64,000 bases of DNA, taken from assembly GCF_000520975.1 (NCBI RefSeq), contig NZ_JACB01000016.1, positions 98,879 through 162,878 of the forward strand, read 5' to 3'. Within the stretch, counting starts at the first letter, position 1. Each line of letters begins with the position of its first letter. Made by a program: the position numbers and the translations under genes. The notes under the pieces were generated by a model that saw nothing but the letters and a program-made list of their open reading frames with translations, had not been told where the DNA came from and made no database searches. The DNA comes from Aquimarina megaterium XH134. GTDB lineage: Bacteria; Bacteroidota; Bacteroidia; Flavobacteriales; Flavobacteriaceae. This document shows, in pieces, positions 1 to 8,080 of this stretch.

Positions 1-425
1 TCTTCATTATTTAGTTTATTTGATGTATTATTAATTTTGTTACTAGTGTAAAGCATATAAATTGCATGTGGTAGCATTAACAAAGTCATGCCAGAAAAAG
101 GAATCATGTACACCCCAATACTCACGATTATAAGATATATCCACATGAAGTTTTTGGGAATTTGTCTATTCGTTTTCTCTACATGATTTACTAGAATCCC
201 AATAGGAATAAGTAAAAGCCCGAAATAGAAAAACCAAAATGCCGCGAAATTTTCATAGTTCATTTGTCCATTGAGTAAAGGAAATTCAAAAAGACCTTCG
301 CTTATTTTGAAAAAGAACTTGTCTGCAAATACTGCAAACTGTTTCCAAAATGCCCATGGCGAAATCCCTAATAGTGAATGAATAATTCCAAAGAATATTA
401 ATATTTTTCCGTGTACTATCTTCAT
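1..425 (-). CDS. DUF6463-like small membrane protein (partial, cut by window edge)
   Basis: Reading the minus strand from an ATG at 425 gives an open frame of 141 codons with no stop before the window edge. The N-terminus MKIVHGKILIFFGIIHSLLG is followed by a conserved-looking EGLFEFPLLNG segment and at least three further hydrophobic stretches, so an inner-membrane protein is expected. The pattern resembles the DUF6463 family, whose function is unknown. Its ATG overlaps the TGA of the upstream TetR gene in an ATGA arrangement, so the two are translationally coupled and the regulator probably controls it. Family assignment is from memory of the pattern; the C-terminus lies outside the window. 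Confidence 0.7.
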   Translation of the reverse strand, partial: MKIVHGKILIFFGIIHSLLGISPWAFWKQFAVFADKFFFKISEGLFEFPLLNGQMNYENFAAFWFFYFGLLLIPIGILVNHVEKTNRQIPKNFMWIYLIIVSIGVYMIPFSGMTLLMLPHAIYMLYTSNKINNTSNKLNNE

Positions 426-973
426 ATTGTTATAAAGTGTTTTAACTCTTTCTTTACTTCTATGAGGTAATCTTTAGATTGTTTTTTGTTTTTTATCATT
501 TCGTGATACCCAATTAAGTATTTATAAAAAATACTCGCTTTTATAGCAGCATCTTTCTTAGAATATCCGATTTCCTCAAACAACTGAGTTGTAAATTCTA
601 ATCTTCTAGTATCAATTTCATCTATGATAGCTTGCACTTCCTTATTCTTTATGGCATAGCGTTTTAAGAAAAAAATGAATTCTAAATAAGGGTCATTTTT
701 AAAAGTGATTTTCAAAAATTGTTCAATTTTTTCTTCCGAAGATTTTGCTTTTTCGGCCTGCTGTATAATTTGATCTGTTTCTGAAGTGATCCAAAAGCTT
801 ATAAGCTCACTGATGAATTTCTTCTTGGATTTAAAATGCCAATAAAAACTTGATTTATTGCATTCTAACTTTTTGGCCATCTTTTCAATGACAATACCAG
901 AAATTCCTTCCTCAGAAAAGAGTTTGTATCCCAGTTTTATCCAATCATTTCTTTGTGCTATTACTTTTGGCAT
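422..973 (-). CDS. TetR/AcrR family transcriptional regulator
   Basis: Protein of 183 aa beginning MPKVIAQRN. Residues about 5-50 form a TetR-type N-terminal HTH (GYKLFSEEGISGIVIEKMA, then the recognition segment NKSSFYWHFKSKKKF). The C-terminal ligand domain is alpha-helical and lacks recognisable specificity. I chose ATG 973 rather than the longer frame starting at 1000 because the extra residues would run through an operator-like repeat and a -7 box. The stop overlaps the start of the DUF6463 gene. Two copies of an imperfect palindrome flank its -7 box, which suggests autorepression. The ligand is unknown. Confidence 0.85.
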   Translation of the reverse strand: MPKVIAQRNDWIKLGYKLFSEEGISGIVIEKMAKKLECNKSSFYWHFKSKKKFISELISFWITSETDQIIQQAEKAKSSEEKIEQFLKITFKNDPYLEFIFFLKRYAIKNKEVQAIIDEIDTRRLEFTTQLFEEIGYSKKDAAIKASIFYKYLIGYHEMIKNKKQSKDYLIEVKKELKHFITI

Positions 974-975
974 TA

Positions 976-993
976 TTAGACGGTTTCGTTTAA
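976..993. promoter_or_regulatory. Operator-like repeat 1 of the TetR gene
   Basis: TTAGACG-GTTT-CGTTTAA, 7-nt arms with one mismatch and a 4-nt spacer, immediately 5' of the regulator ATG at 973. A second copy lies at 1020-1037, centre-to-centre 44 bp, close to four helical turns. The position suggests binding of the TetR dimer; this is inference. Confidence 0.6.
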
Positions 994-997
994 AAAA

Positions 998-1005
998 CAA
1001 ATATA
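998..1005 (-). promoter_or_regulatory. -7 box of the TetR/DUF6463 operon
   Basis: Minus strand TATATTTG matches the Bacteroidota -7 consensus TAnnTTTG. It lies between the two operator-like repeats, 24 bp before the chosen ATG. No clear -33 TTG was found. Confidence 0.5.
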
Positions 1006-1019
1006 CAACAAAATCTTTA

Positions 1020-1037
1020 TTAGACGTTATCGTTTAA
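1020..1037. promoter_or_regulatory. Operator-like repeat 2 of the TetR gene
   Basis: TTAGACG-TTAT-CGTTTAA, the same arms as the copy at 976-993 in the same orientation. With that copy it brackets the -7 box, as expected for cooperative repression. Confidence 0.6.
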
Positions 1038-1257
1038 TAAAGATTTTATATTTAATAATTAATTGAAGATAAAATAAGCTGGATTAAATTGATCTATGGC
1101 TTTCTTAAGAGCAAAATTTTACAAAAACGTCGAACTACTGTATTTAAAATCATATAGAGAATAATACAAGGATATGTATTAGTATTCAAAAATATAAATA
1201 CGAGTTTTGTCTATAAAATCTGGTAATAAAGCTTAAGGAAATTTAGGTCATAAAGAC

Positions 1258-1482
1258 TTAGTCAAAGTCTTTGGTAAAGAAATCTTTCGGAGATATTTCA
1301 AAATACTGACAGATTTTAAAAAGAGTAGAAAAAGAAATATCTCGTTTACCTTGTTCAATTCTTCCGAAGTGAATTCCGGTATCATTAAGCGCGTCTTCTT
1401 GGGTCACATCTTTTTTTGACCTCAATTCTTTTACACGTTTAGCTAATATATTAAGTAGCTCTTTTTTGTCATATTCTTCCAC
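1258..1482 (-). CDS. XRE-family helix-turn-helix regulator
   Basis: A 74-aa protein that is essentially one Cro/C1-type HTH domain: LAKRVKELRSKKDVTQEDAL (helices 1-2), then GIHFGRIEQGKRDISFSTLF (recognition helix and following turn), ending with EISPKDFF, the usual close of this fold. It is a cytoplasmic DNA-binding protein of normal length for a stand-alone XRE regulator. It is divergent from two tiny paralogous ORFs, and a perfect 18-bp palindrome lies 34 bp upstream of its start, making that palindrome its likely operator. The regulated process is unknown. Confidence 0.8.
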   Translation of the reverse strand: MEEYDKKELLNILAKRVKELRSKKDVTQEDALNDTGIHFGRIEQGKRDISFSTLFKICQYFEISPKDFFTKDFD

Positions 1483-1515
1483 AATGGAAAATTCAGCTTA
1501 ATAAAACACAAATTC

Positions 1516-1533
1516 AATTACCGATCGGTAATT
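1516..1533. promoter_or_regulatory. Perfect 18-bp palindrome, probable XRE operator
   Basis: AATTACCGATCGGTAATT is fully self-complementary. It lies between the XRE gene and the divergent microprotein genes, just upstream of a -7 box on the plus strand, so a bound dimer would cover the -33 region. Assignment to the adjacent XRE protein is inference. Confidence 0.65.
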
Positions 1534-1539
1534 TTTTAT

Positions 1540-1547
1540 TACATTTG
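1540..1547 (+). promoter_or_regulatory. -7 box upstream of microprotein 1
   Basis: TACATTTG fits TAnnTTTG and lies 19 bp before the ATG at 1567. The palindrome at 1516-1533 occupies the -33 zone. Confidence 0.45.
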
Positions 1548-1566
1548 TTACATCAGATGATTATGT

Positions 1567-1716
1567 ATGACCCAAGAAGAGTTATATCAATATATGTTAG
1601 CCTATCAAGAGGAGCATCAGTTTTGTAAAAAAGAACAAAGCTATTTTATTGCTATGCTAGAAGCACTTAAGCCTGACAACACTGATACAACATCATCAGA
1701 GCTTTCGGGTTCGTAA
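1567..1716 (+). CDS. Microprotein 1 (49 aa), paralogue of microprotein 2
   Basis: A 49-aa frame starting MTQEELYQYMLAYQEEHQ and ending at TAA 1716. It is predicted helical, with no signal peptide or transmembrane segment. An ungapped alignment with the next small ORF gives identities at M1, T2, L6, Y7, H17, Q24, L31, E32, L34 and N38, and both ATGs sit in the same TATGTATGAC context, so they look like tandem duplicates. That similarity is the main evidence for coding. It is divergent from an XRE regulator with an intervening palindrome. Function is unknown; an antirepressor or modulator role is only a guess. Confidence 0.5.
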   Translation: MTQEELYQYMLAYQEEHQFCKKEQSYFIAMLEALKPDNTDTTSSELSGS

Positions 1717-1785
1717 GCCTGTGCATTTCTATGGATGTATAAAAGATACTAATATCAATATAGTTTTTAACCAAAATCAATATGT

Positions 1786-1929
1786 ATGACAGAGAAAAAA
1801 CTTTATGAACGCCTTATGCTTCACAAAAGTAAGCATGGTGTCACCCAGGAAACACAACAACATTATTTATGGGCATTAGAAACTTTACAAAAAACCAATG
1901 CGGCCCGAGAATCTCATCCGAAATTTTAG
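1786..1929 (+). CDS. Microprotein 2 (47 aa), paralogue of microprotein 1
   Basis: A 47-aa frame, MTEKKLYERLMLHKSKHG at the N-terminus, TAG at 1927-1929. It shares about ten identical positions with the preceding 49-aa ORF and the same ATGTATGAC start context. It is rich in charged residues and Gln, with no membrane segment, and ends directly before a strong bidirectional terminator, as expected for the last gene of a small operon with microprotein 1. I do not recognise the family. Confidence 0.5.
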   Translation: MTEKKLYERLMLHKSKHGVTQETQQHYLWALETLQKTNAARESHPKF

Positions 1930-1934
1930 CCTAC

Positions 1935-1966
1935 AAAGAGCCCGTATATTAAATACGGGTTCTTTT
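1935..1966. terminator. Bidirectional intrinsic terminator
   Basis: Arms AAAGAGCCCGTAT (1935-1947) and ATACGGGTTCTTT (1953-1965), with one G-U pair and a 5-nt loop, followed by a T-rich tract. It serves the microproteins on the plus strand and overlaps the stop of the convergent lipoprotein gene. Confidence 0.8.
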
Positions 1967-2465
1967 ACTTTGGTAAGTAACTAGTTTCCTGATGTTTTTT
2001 TGAATAAATAAATTTAAGAGTAGTTTCATACCCTAAATCAGGGTCATCATATTCAATGGTAACTACCAGATCTCCATTTTTGACAGTCACATAAGATTTA
2101 TTAAATAATAAGATTTCGCTCTTATCATACATAAAATAAAAATTACCATCTGATTCTTTTTCCCAACTTCCATGGGTATCTTCAGTATCCTTTATACATT
2201 CTCCTCCTGTTCCAAAATTATCATAAAAATTTTTCTCAATAAATCTACCATTCTTTAACACTTCCAGAGTTGTCATTTTTTCACAAGAGGAAAGCGGGAA
2301 TTCTTCTAATGGCGCATTCTCTTCTTCATTACTAAATTCTTGCTTCAATTGCCATATGCCAACTATCATAATATTAGAAGCATTAGAATCACCTTTTCCG
2401 CAAGAATATATTCCAAAAAGTGTCAAGACCAAAAACGTAGCATAAGCCGGTAAAAGTCTCTTCAT
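1965..2465 (-). CDS. Lipocalin-like lipoprotein
   Basis: A 166-aa protein from MKRLLPAYA. Residues 1-22 are a lipoprotein signal with the lipobox GIYS-C, so it is probably lipid-anchored. The mature part opens with IVGIWQLKQEF and includes GRFIEKNFYDN, HGSWEKESDG and a beta-strand-rich C-terminus, the order seen in lipocalin-like (lipocalin_4/5 type) Bacteroidota lipoproteins. I chose this ATG over the one at 2480 because it starts the signal peptide cleanly. It is a single gene ending in a bidirectional terminator. Ligand unknown. Confidence 0.7.
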   Translation of the reverse strand: MKRLLPAYATFLVLTLFGIYSCGKGDSNASNIMIVGIWQLKQEFSNEEENAPLEEFPLSSCEKMTTLEVLKNGRFIEKNFYDNFGTGGECIKDTEDTHGSWEKESDGNFYFMYDKSEILLFNKSYVTVKNGDLVVTIEYDDPDLGYETTLKFIYSKKHQETSYLPK

Positions 2466-2884
2466 ATGTTGTATTTCCAATTACAGCTACAAAAATCAGA
2501 AAAATACTTCTTATTAACAAATAATTAACGTTAAAATGTGTATTTTATCGATTATAATAGCATTTTATCGATACGTATTAGTCTTCTTTACTAATCATAA
2601 CTTACAACTGAAGTTTAAATTAAATCGTTATTTATAAGAAACCATATTAAAAAAGAACGATCGCTAAAAATTGGGCAGCATAGATCTAGTACAATACATA
2701 TCTATCTAGGGAAGAATAGACAGTAGTATCAATGTTCAATGTAATTACTGTAACTAAAAATTAAGATACTTGGAAACCTTTAGAGGTATTAAGGTACTAT
2801 TACTGTGCAAAAAAGAAGATTATCCTGCAGTAGGAAATCATTCTAATTTACATCCCTGATATATTGAAGGTGGTATAAATGGCA
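2466..2884. other. Intergenic region without a recognised gene
   Basis: About 420 bp with no credible ORF. The only structure noted is a direct repeat ATTTTATCGAT at 2542-2552 and 2562-2572, 20 bp apart, placed where it could act upstream of the lipoprotein gene. Nothing else stands out. Confidence 0.5.
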
Positions 2885-3280
2885 TTATTTTACCAATACT
2901 CCCAATTGATCCATTACTGGCAAATTCTGAAAAGCGTTTTCATTTATAGTATGTTTTCTAAACACATACTTTTTATCATACATTTTACTTTCTGCAAAGA
3001 AAGTGACAACAAATTCATTATTCATTCCCAGTAATTCTTCCTGAAGCATTTCGATTTTGGCAGAAGATTTTGCTTCCATTGTCCCTATACCATGACGTAG
3101 CAATGAAGTTTTCCGATCCCCATCGTATCCTTTGGTTACCACTAGAACCGTTTCTATTTCGGTCTCACGATCATTAATAATATAGGAGTTCCAATGTTGA
3201 GCAAGAAATTCTTCATCCCATTCTTTGATCACTGCAATATAAACACCTTCTACAATAGGTATTTCAATATCTTTCTTCAT
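2885..3280 (-). CDS. Conserved hypothetical protein downstream of pheS
   Basis: A 131-aa cytoplasmic protein, MKKDIEIPIVEGVYIAVIKE at the start. It has no signal peptide or transmembrane segment and is predicted mixed alpha/beta. It starts 8 bp after the pheS stop on the same strand and is almost certainly co-transcribed with it. A protein of this kind beside pheS is familiar from other Flavobacteriia, but I know of no assigned function. A role in translation is only suggested by position. Confidence 0.7.
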   Translation of the reverse strand: MKKDIEIPIVEGVYIAVIKEWDEEFLAQHWNSYIINDRETEIETVLVVTKGYDGDRKTSLLRHGIGTMEAKSSAKIEMLQEELLGMNNEFVVTFFAESKMYDKKYVFRKHTINENAFQNLPVMDQLGVLVK

Positions 3281-3288
3281 GTTGTGCT

Positions 3289-4308
3289 CTATAGTGAAGA
3301 TTTAAATTGTTCTAGGAAACGTACATCATTTTCGCTAAGCATTCGAATATCAGACACGCCATATAATAAAAGAGCAATACGATCGATTCCCATCCCAAAT
3401 GCAAAACCACTATATTCCTGAGGGTCTATATTACAATTTTTAAGCACATTAGGATCCACCATTCCACAGCCCATAATTTCTAACCAACCTGTTCCTTTGG
3501 TCATTTTATAATCGGTCTCTGTTTCTAATCCCCAGTATACATCTACCTCTGCACTAGGTTCGGTAAACGGAAAATACGATGGGCGTAATCTAATTCTTGA
3601 TTTACCAAACATCTCTGTAGTAAAGTATTGAAGTGTTTGTTTTAAATCGGCAAACGACACATCTTTATCAATATACAATCCTTCTACCTGGTGAAAAAAG
3701 CAATGTGATCGTGCAGAAATAGCTTCATTACGATATACTCTTCCTGGAGAAATTGTACGAATTGGCGGTTTATTATTCTCCATATATCGTACTTGAACCG
3801 ACGAGGTGTGAGTACGTAACAAAATATCTGGGTCTGTTTGAATAAAAAACGTATCCTGCATATCTCGTGCCGGGTGATATTCTGGTAAATTAAGTGCTGT
3901 AAAGTTATGCCAATCATCTTCTATCTCTGGACCTTCACTTACATTAAATCCTATACGTGAGAAAATATCGATAATTTGATTTTTCACCAAAGAAATAGGA
4001 TGCCTGGATCCCAAAGCAATAGGTTCTGCCGGTCTTGTAAGATCACCATAAAGTCCTTTTTCTTCGTCTTTGGATTCTAATTCATCTTTTAAAGATTTTA
4101 CCTTTCCTTCTGCTGCTACTTTAAGAGCATTAATAGCTTGTCCAAATTCTTTTTTCTGGTCATTAGCTACATTTCTGAACTCTGCAAAGAATTCGTTAAT
4201 CAATCCTTTTTTACCCGAAAACTTAATTCGAAATGCCTCAACATCTTCTTTAGTTTTAGCTTTAAAACTATCAACTTCTTCTATATACTCTTTAATCTTA
4301 TCAATCAT
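3289..4308 (-). CDS. pheS: Phenylalanine--tRNA ligase alpha subunit
   Basis: A 339-aa protein that charges tRNA-Phe with phenylalanine as the alpha subunit of the alpha2beta2 enzyme. The N-terminal ~85 residues form the coiled-coil tRNA-binding arm. Class II motif 2 is visible as RVYRNEAISARSHCFFHQVE and motif 3 as GFAFGMGIDRIALLLYG near the C-terminus. The length is normal. Translation starts at ATG 4308; the in-frame codon before it is GTG. The partner pheT is not in this window, as is common in Bacteroidota where pheS and pheT are unlinked. It heads a two-gene operon with the 131-aa protein. Confidence 0.97.
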   Translation of the reverse strand: MIDKIKEYIEEVDSFKAKTKEDVEAFRIKFSGKKGLINEFFAEFRNVANDQKKEFGQAINALKVAAEGKVKSLKDELESKDEEKGLYGDLTRPAEPIALGSRHPISLVKNQIIDIFSRIGFNVSEGPEIEDDWHNFTALNLPEYHPARDMQDTFFIQTDPDILLRTHTSSVQVRYMENNKPPIRTISPGRVYRNEAISARSHCFFHQVEGLYIDKDVSFADLKQTLQYFTTEMFGKSRIRLRPSYFPFTEPSAEVDVYWGLETETDYKMTKGTGWLEIMGCGMVDPNVLKNCNIDPQEYSGFAFGMGIDRIALLLYGVSDIRMLSENDVRFLEQFKSSL

Positions 4309-4330
4309 CACTATTTTCTTAATAGAACGG

Positions 4331-4338
4331 CAAATTTA
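4331..4338 (-). promoter_or_regulatory. -7 box of pheS
   Basis: Minus strand TAAATTTG fits TAnnTTTG, 22 bp before the pheS ATG. No convincing -33 element was seen. Confidence 0.45.
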
Positions 4339-4366
4339 CGCAATTTAGGTTAATAGAATAGTACAT

Positions 4367-5188
4367 TTATATTCTTAATTCCATTTCGTACTGATCAATT
4401 ATGTTTTCGACATGTATCGAATTCAAATAGTTTATTTTCTCGACAAGTCTTGTATCAATATTATTAATTTTTATAGTCTCACAGATACTTTTAATCCCTA
4501 AAAACAGACGATGCCATCCTAATTCATTTTTATTCAAAAGATCAAATTGAGCTACATATCCATTTACTGGATTTATAACAAAATAAGATTCGGGAATTTG
4601 ATCTTTTAAAACTTGAAAATATCTATAATTTCCATCTTTGATTGAGTTTTTGTGATTGTCCCAAGAGTAGTATTCCTGATTGGGTAAATTTATCGCATCA
4701 AATTGATTAAAATCAATTTCATTTAACTCAACAACCTTCTCATTCTCAATTTGTATTTTACCTTTAAAGCACTTATAATTTTTACATTTCTTAAAACCAA
4801 CATTTTCATAGGATTTAATAGCAATTGTATTTTCTTTTATTACTTCTAAAGAACATTGAGTAACACCATTTTGTTTTAAATCTTTAAGCGCATACTCATA
4901 GATAGATTGTACTATCTTCTTTCCTCTATATTCAGGAATCACACCCGTTCCTGTGTTAAATGCTATTAAATTTCCGTTTCTTTTGTCAATTCCATTTATA
5001 ATAAACCCTACAAGTTTTTCATCATCAAACATCCCATAGGATAGATCAAACCGAACTTTGGCATTATCCCACCTTTCTTTGTAATACTCTAAATCTGTTG
5101 GCATTTCTACAAAGTAGTTTTTAAATGAAATTAGAAAGCAATCTATTATCGATTTAAATGTAACTTCTTCTAGGGTTCTAACTACCAT
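4367..5188 (-). CDS. GNAT-family N-acetyltransferase
   Basis: A 273-aa cytoplasmic protein. The N-terminal half is a GNAT fold: motif A reads GVIPEYRGKKIVQSIYEYAL (acetyl-CoA pyrophosphate loop, RGKK), followed by SLEVIKENTIAIKSYENVGF, the typical motif B region. The C-terminal ~120 residues look like a second, degenerate GNAT-like half, making the protein longer than single-domain family members. The acceptor substrate cannot be told. It is a single gene between pheS and the DUF885 gene, with no shared operon evident. Confidence 0.85.
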   Translation of the reverse strand: MVVRTLEEVTFKSIIDCFLISFKNYFVEMPTDLEYYKERWDNAKVRFDLSYGMFDDEKLVGFIINGIDKRNGNLIAFNTGTGVIPEYRGKKIVQSIYEYALKDLKQNGVTQCSLEVIKENTIAIKSYENVGFKKCKNYKCFKGKIQIENEKVVELNEIDFNQFDAINLPNQEYYSWDNHKNSIKDGNYRYFQVLKDQIPESYFVINPVNGYVAQFDLLNKNELGWHRLFLGIKSICETIKINNIDTRLVEKINYLNSIHVENIIDQYEMELRI

Positions 5189-5288
5189 ACTATAAATCTA
5201 TCTGTATTTTATCATTATTAAATAAGCACTCTAAATATAATGAACTTCATAATCATCATACGATAATGCTTTCATAAATATGAATTAA

Positions 5289-6596
5289 TTACAGTCCTAG
5301 TTGTGATTCTAAAATTGAATAAGGTAACATTCCGTTTTTTAAAATGTTTTTGTGAAATTCTTTAAGGTTAAAGTTTTGATTTTTTTCGAGTTGTGATTTC
5401 CATTGAAGTATTTTATTGGATCCATATTTATACGTGATAACTTGTACTGGCCATCTTTTCATTCTAGCTATTTCACGAAAAGCAATATCATCTTGTCCTT
5501 TGATATATTGTTGCCAAAATTTTAACGCTTTTTGGTCACTCCAGCCATAATAATTAAGCCCCACATCTAATGCTACTCGTACAGAACGAATAATATCCCA
5601 TTCCCATTTTCCTAATTCATCATATATATTTTGATATGCTCCTATTTCCTCTCCTATTTCTTCTACATATGCAGCCCATCCTTCTGCAACTCCTCTATAT
5701 CTAAACATTTTTTGAATATCAGAACGATGCAATAACGTTTCAACCATTGCCTGATAATGATGTCCTGGCATTCCTTCATGAACGTATAACCAACCTACTT
5801 GTCGCTTATTAAAAGGTGTATTGAAATAATTATAATAAAAGGTACCATTTGTATAAAACCCAGGAACTTGAGACAAATTTTTATTCGTTCCTTGTTTAAT
5901 TTTTACTTCTGGAATTCTATCTGTAAACGGAAATATTTCTGGTAATTTATTAGCTACAGTTTCTCTGATTTGTAAAAAACGCTTTTGAACCATTTCAACA
6001 TTGAAATAAAAAAACACAGAATCCTTAATATGTCTGTTAAAATCCAAACTATCCATCCCGGATTTGATCTGCATTTCTTTGATTTTTGAAGTTACCTTTT
6101 CTATTTCTTTTACTCCCAAAGCATATATCTGGTCTGGTGTTGCTTCTTTATCTACCCACTTTTTTAAGAAATATGCATACCAATCTTTTCCGTTTGGCAC
6201 ATCAAATATTTTAGTGGTTGGGATACTATCTCTAATTGCATTTAACCATTTTTTTTCGATAATAATTCTCTCCCGATTAAGTTCACATTCATAAAGCAGC
6301 ACTTCATAATCCAATTTATCACGATTAGATAATTGATTTTTGTCTATTTTTTGTAATGCATTTTCTAAAGAGATAAATACTTCTTCCTGGTTTTGAACAG
6401 ATTTCTTGTCCCTAATGTTCTTAAGGTTTTCTACAAAAGAAAGTTCTAATCCTTGAATATCTAGTTTTTTATAGTTCTTTATAAATTCTTTGGTTATAGT
6501 TTCCCATTCAATAGATTGGCTTTCGGTTTTGTTTTGGCAACTAAATAGAACGAACATAAATATCTGTACTATAATTCTAATATCTCTACTTACCAT
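5289..6596 (-). CDS. DUF885-family lipoprotein, putative metallopeptidase
   Basis: A 435-aa protein. The N-terminus MVSRDIRIIVQIFMFVLFSC is a lipoprotein signal ending in a lipobox Cys, so it is exported and lipid-anchored. The DUF885 hallmark HEGMPGHHYQAMVE is present, followed by RGVAEGWAAYVEEIG, the second conserved block with the Glu expected to complete the zinc site. DUF885 proteins are M32-like zinc carboxypeptidase relatives. It is shorter than many family members (often about 550-600 aa), with a compact N-terminal part. It appears monocistronic. Confidence 0.85.
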   Translation of the reverse strand: MVSRDIRIIVQIFMFVLFSCQNKTESQSIEWETITKEFIKNYKKLDIQGLELSFVENLKNIRDKKSVQNQEEVFISLENALQKIDKNQLSNRDKLDYEVLLYECELNRERIIIEKKWLNAIRDSIPTTKIFDVPNGKDWYAYFLKKWVDKEATPDQIYALGVKEIEKVTSKIKEMQIKSGMDSLDFNRHIKDSVFFYFNVEMVQKRFLQIRETVANKLPEIFPFTDRIPEVKIKQGTNKNLSQVPGFYTNGTFYYNYFNTPFNKRQVGWLYVHEGMPGHHYQAMVETLLHRSDIQKMFRYRGVAEGWAAYVEEIGEEIGAYQNIYDELGKWEWDIIRSVRVALDVGLNYYGWSDQKALKFWQQYIKGQDDIAFREIARMKRWPVQVITYKYGSNKILQWKSQLEKNQNFNLKEFHKNILKNGMLPYSILESQLGL

Positions 6597-6695
6597 ATTA
6601 ATTTGATTTTTAAAATCTGTTTTAATACAATGATACTATAGAAATCTCACTATAATTTGTGCAATCTTGCTATTTTATATAGAATTGAGAATAGT

Positions 6696-7463
6696 TTAAA
6701 TCACTTCATATTGTGAAGGCGGTATTTTGTAATATTTTTTAAATCTTTTAGAAAACGAAGCTAAATCTGCATACCCTAATTGATATGCTATCGAAGTTAA
6801 AGAAATCTTACCACTATGTAATAGTTCTCTGGCTTTTTCCATTCGCAACTGTTCCTGCATTTGTAACGGAGTCATTTTAAAACAAATTTTAAACACTCTG
6901 GCAAAATGATACTTAGAGATGCCTGATATACTGGCAAGGATACTTAGCGAAATTTTATGTGCATAATATAAATGAATATATTCTCTTGCTTCAAAAAGTT
7001 TTGAAACAAGAAGTTTTTGTGTGTAACTCCTTTTGGTTATGTTTTGTAAACCATTTCCGATTATGGTCAGATCATTTTGAAAGCAGAGTAAATCGTCTTT
7101 AAGCTTAGTAATAATCTCTAAAGGTTTTTGCGCAAATTTAGTCTTCGTACTGGTGTTAGTAAAATCGTATAAAGATTTCCCTAATGAAGTAGATAAAATT
7201 CCTGAAAATGGTTGATTAAATAATAAATCATTTTTCAAAAAATCTGATATCTCTATATCTAATAATTCTGGATTGATATCTAGACAGAAACCTTTGGTAC
7301 TTATATTTTTAGAATACACTTGGTAGTCAATACTTTCTCTCAGGATAATAAATTGATTCTTATATACATTTAATCGATTTATATTCGTTTCATAATGTTC
7401 TTTTCCTTCTATCACATATTTTAAAGCAATACCTGTTGTTTTACCATTGTAAATTGTTGGCAT
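6696..7463 (-). CDS. AraC-family transcriptional regulator
   Basis: A 255-aa protein. The C-terminal ~100 residues are a double-HTH AraC domain: LSILASISGISKYHFARVFK in the first HTH and LTSIAYQLGYADLASFSKRF in the second, closing with YYKIPPSQYEVI. The N-terminal ~150 residues lack an obvious cupin signature but probably form a sensing domain. There is no signal peptide, so it is a cytoplasmic DNA-binding regulator. Its neighbours are not clearly related and the target is unknown. Confidence 0.9.
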   Translation of the reverse strand: MPTIYNGKTTGIALKYVIEGKEHYETNINRLNVYKNQFIILRESIDYQVYSKNISTKGFCLDINPELLDIEISDFLKNDLLFNQPFSGILSTSLGKSLYDFTNTSTKTKFAQKPLEIITKLKDDLLCFQNDLTIIGNGLQNITKRSYTQKLLVSKLFEAREYIHLYYAHKISLSILASISGISKYHFARVFKICFKMTPLQMQEQLRMEKARELLHSGKISLTSIAYQLGYADLASFSKRFKKYYKIPPSQYEVI

Positions 7464-7533
7464 ATTACTTTGAGAGAAATTTATTTTCCCAAAATCGCGA
7501 TGTTGATATCTTGTTTTATTCTCGATACTGTAA

Positions 7534-7890
7534 TTATACGATATACCTACTTACCAAAAAATAACTTACAATAGCTTCTTTCATCAAAACAGATTGTTCA
7601 CCTGCTTTAAGACTAGGTAATTGTTCTTTAATCTTATAATGTGGCCAACCGTCATCATCATAATAGTCAAATTCATAATATCCATAAGGCTCTAAGAGCC
7701 GACATATGGCAATATGCATTAAATCTAATTTTTCGTCTTTTTTAAACTTACGGTGTAATTGACCCAATTCTTGTACTCCTATTAGATATATAATCCCGTC
7801 GAGGTCTAAATCTTCTCCATCTGCAAATTGATTCGACAGTTTTTTTACCAGGATCTCCCAGCGTTCTTTTAATTTTTCGTCTCTTGCCAT
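7534..7890 (-). CDS. Conserved hypothetical cytoplasmic protein
   Basis: A 118-aa acidic protein without signal or membrane segment. It contains LYLIGVQELGQLHRKFKKDE-type helical text (IYLIGVQELGQLHRKF) and an aromatic run YGYYEFDYYDDDGWPHY. I recognise it only as a type of protein common in Flavobacteriia, without known function. It ends before a 190-bp gap that contains the terminator of the operon on its far side. Translation starts at ATG 7890. Confidence 0.65.
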   Translation of the reverse strand: MARDEKLKERWEILVKKLSNQFADGEDLDLDGIIYLIGVQELGQLHRKFKKDEKLDLMHIAICRLLEPYGYYEFDYYDDDGWPHYKIKEQLPSLKAGEQSVLMKEAIVSYFLVSRYIV

Positions 7891-8012
7891 TCTCCTTACT
7901 CAATTATTGTTGTCAAATGTACTTTAGATATTTAAAAAAATCACTTTTAAGCAAGATGAATTAGATTAATAGTTCGAATACTCTCAATCATAATTTTACC
8001 TGCTGGATTTTA

Positions 8013-8047
8013 TTAAAAAGTTAAGCGCTACAAAAGTAACGCTTAAC
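8013..8047 (-). terminator. Terminator of the 11786-8081 operon
   Basis: On the minus strand GTTAAGCG-n-TAC / GTA-n-CGCTTAAC forms an 11-bp stem with one internal mismatch and an AAAA/TTTT loop, followed by TTTTTAAT. It lies 34 bp beyond the stop of the barrel gene. Confidence 0.75.
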
Positions 8048-8080
8048 CTAAAAAACTAACAATAAATAAAAGGGAATATC

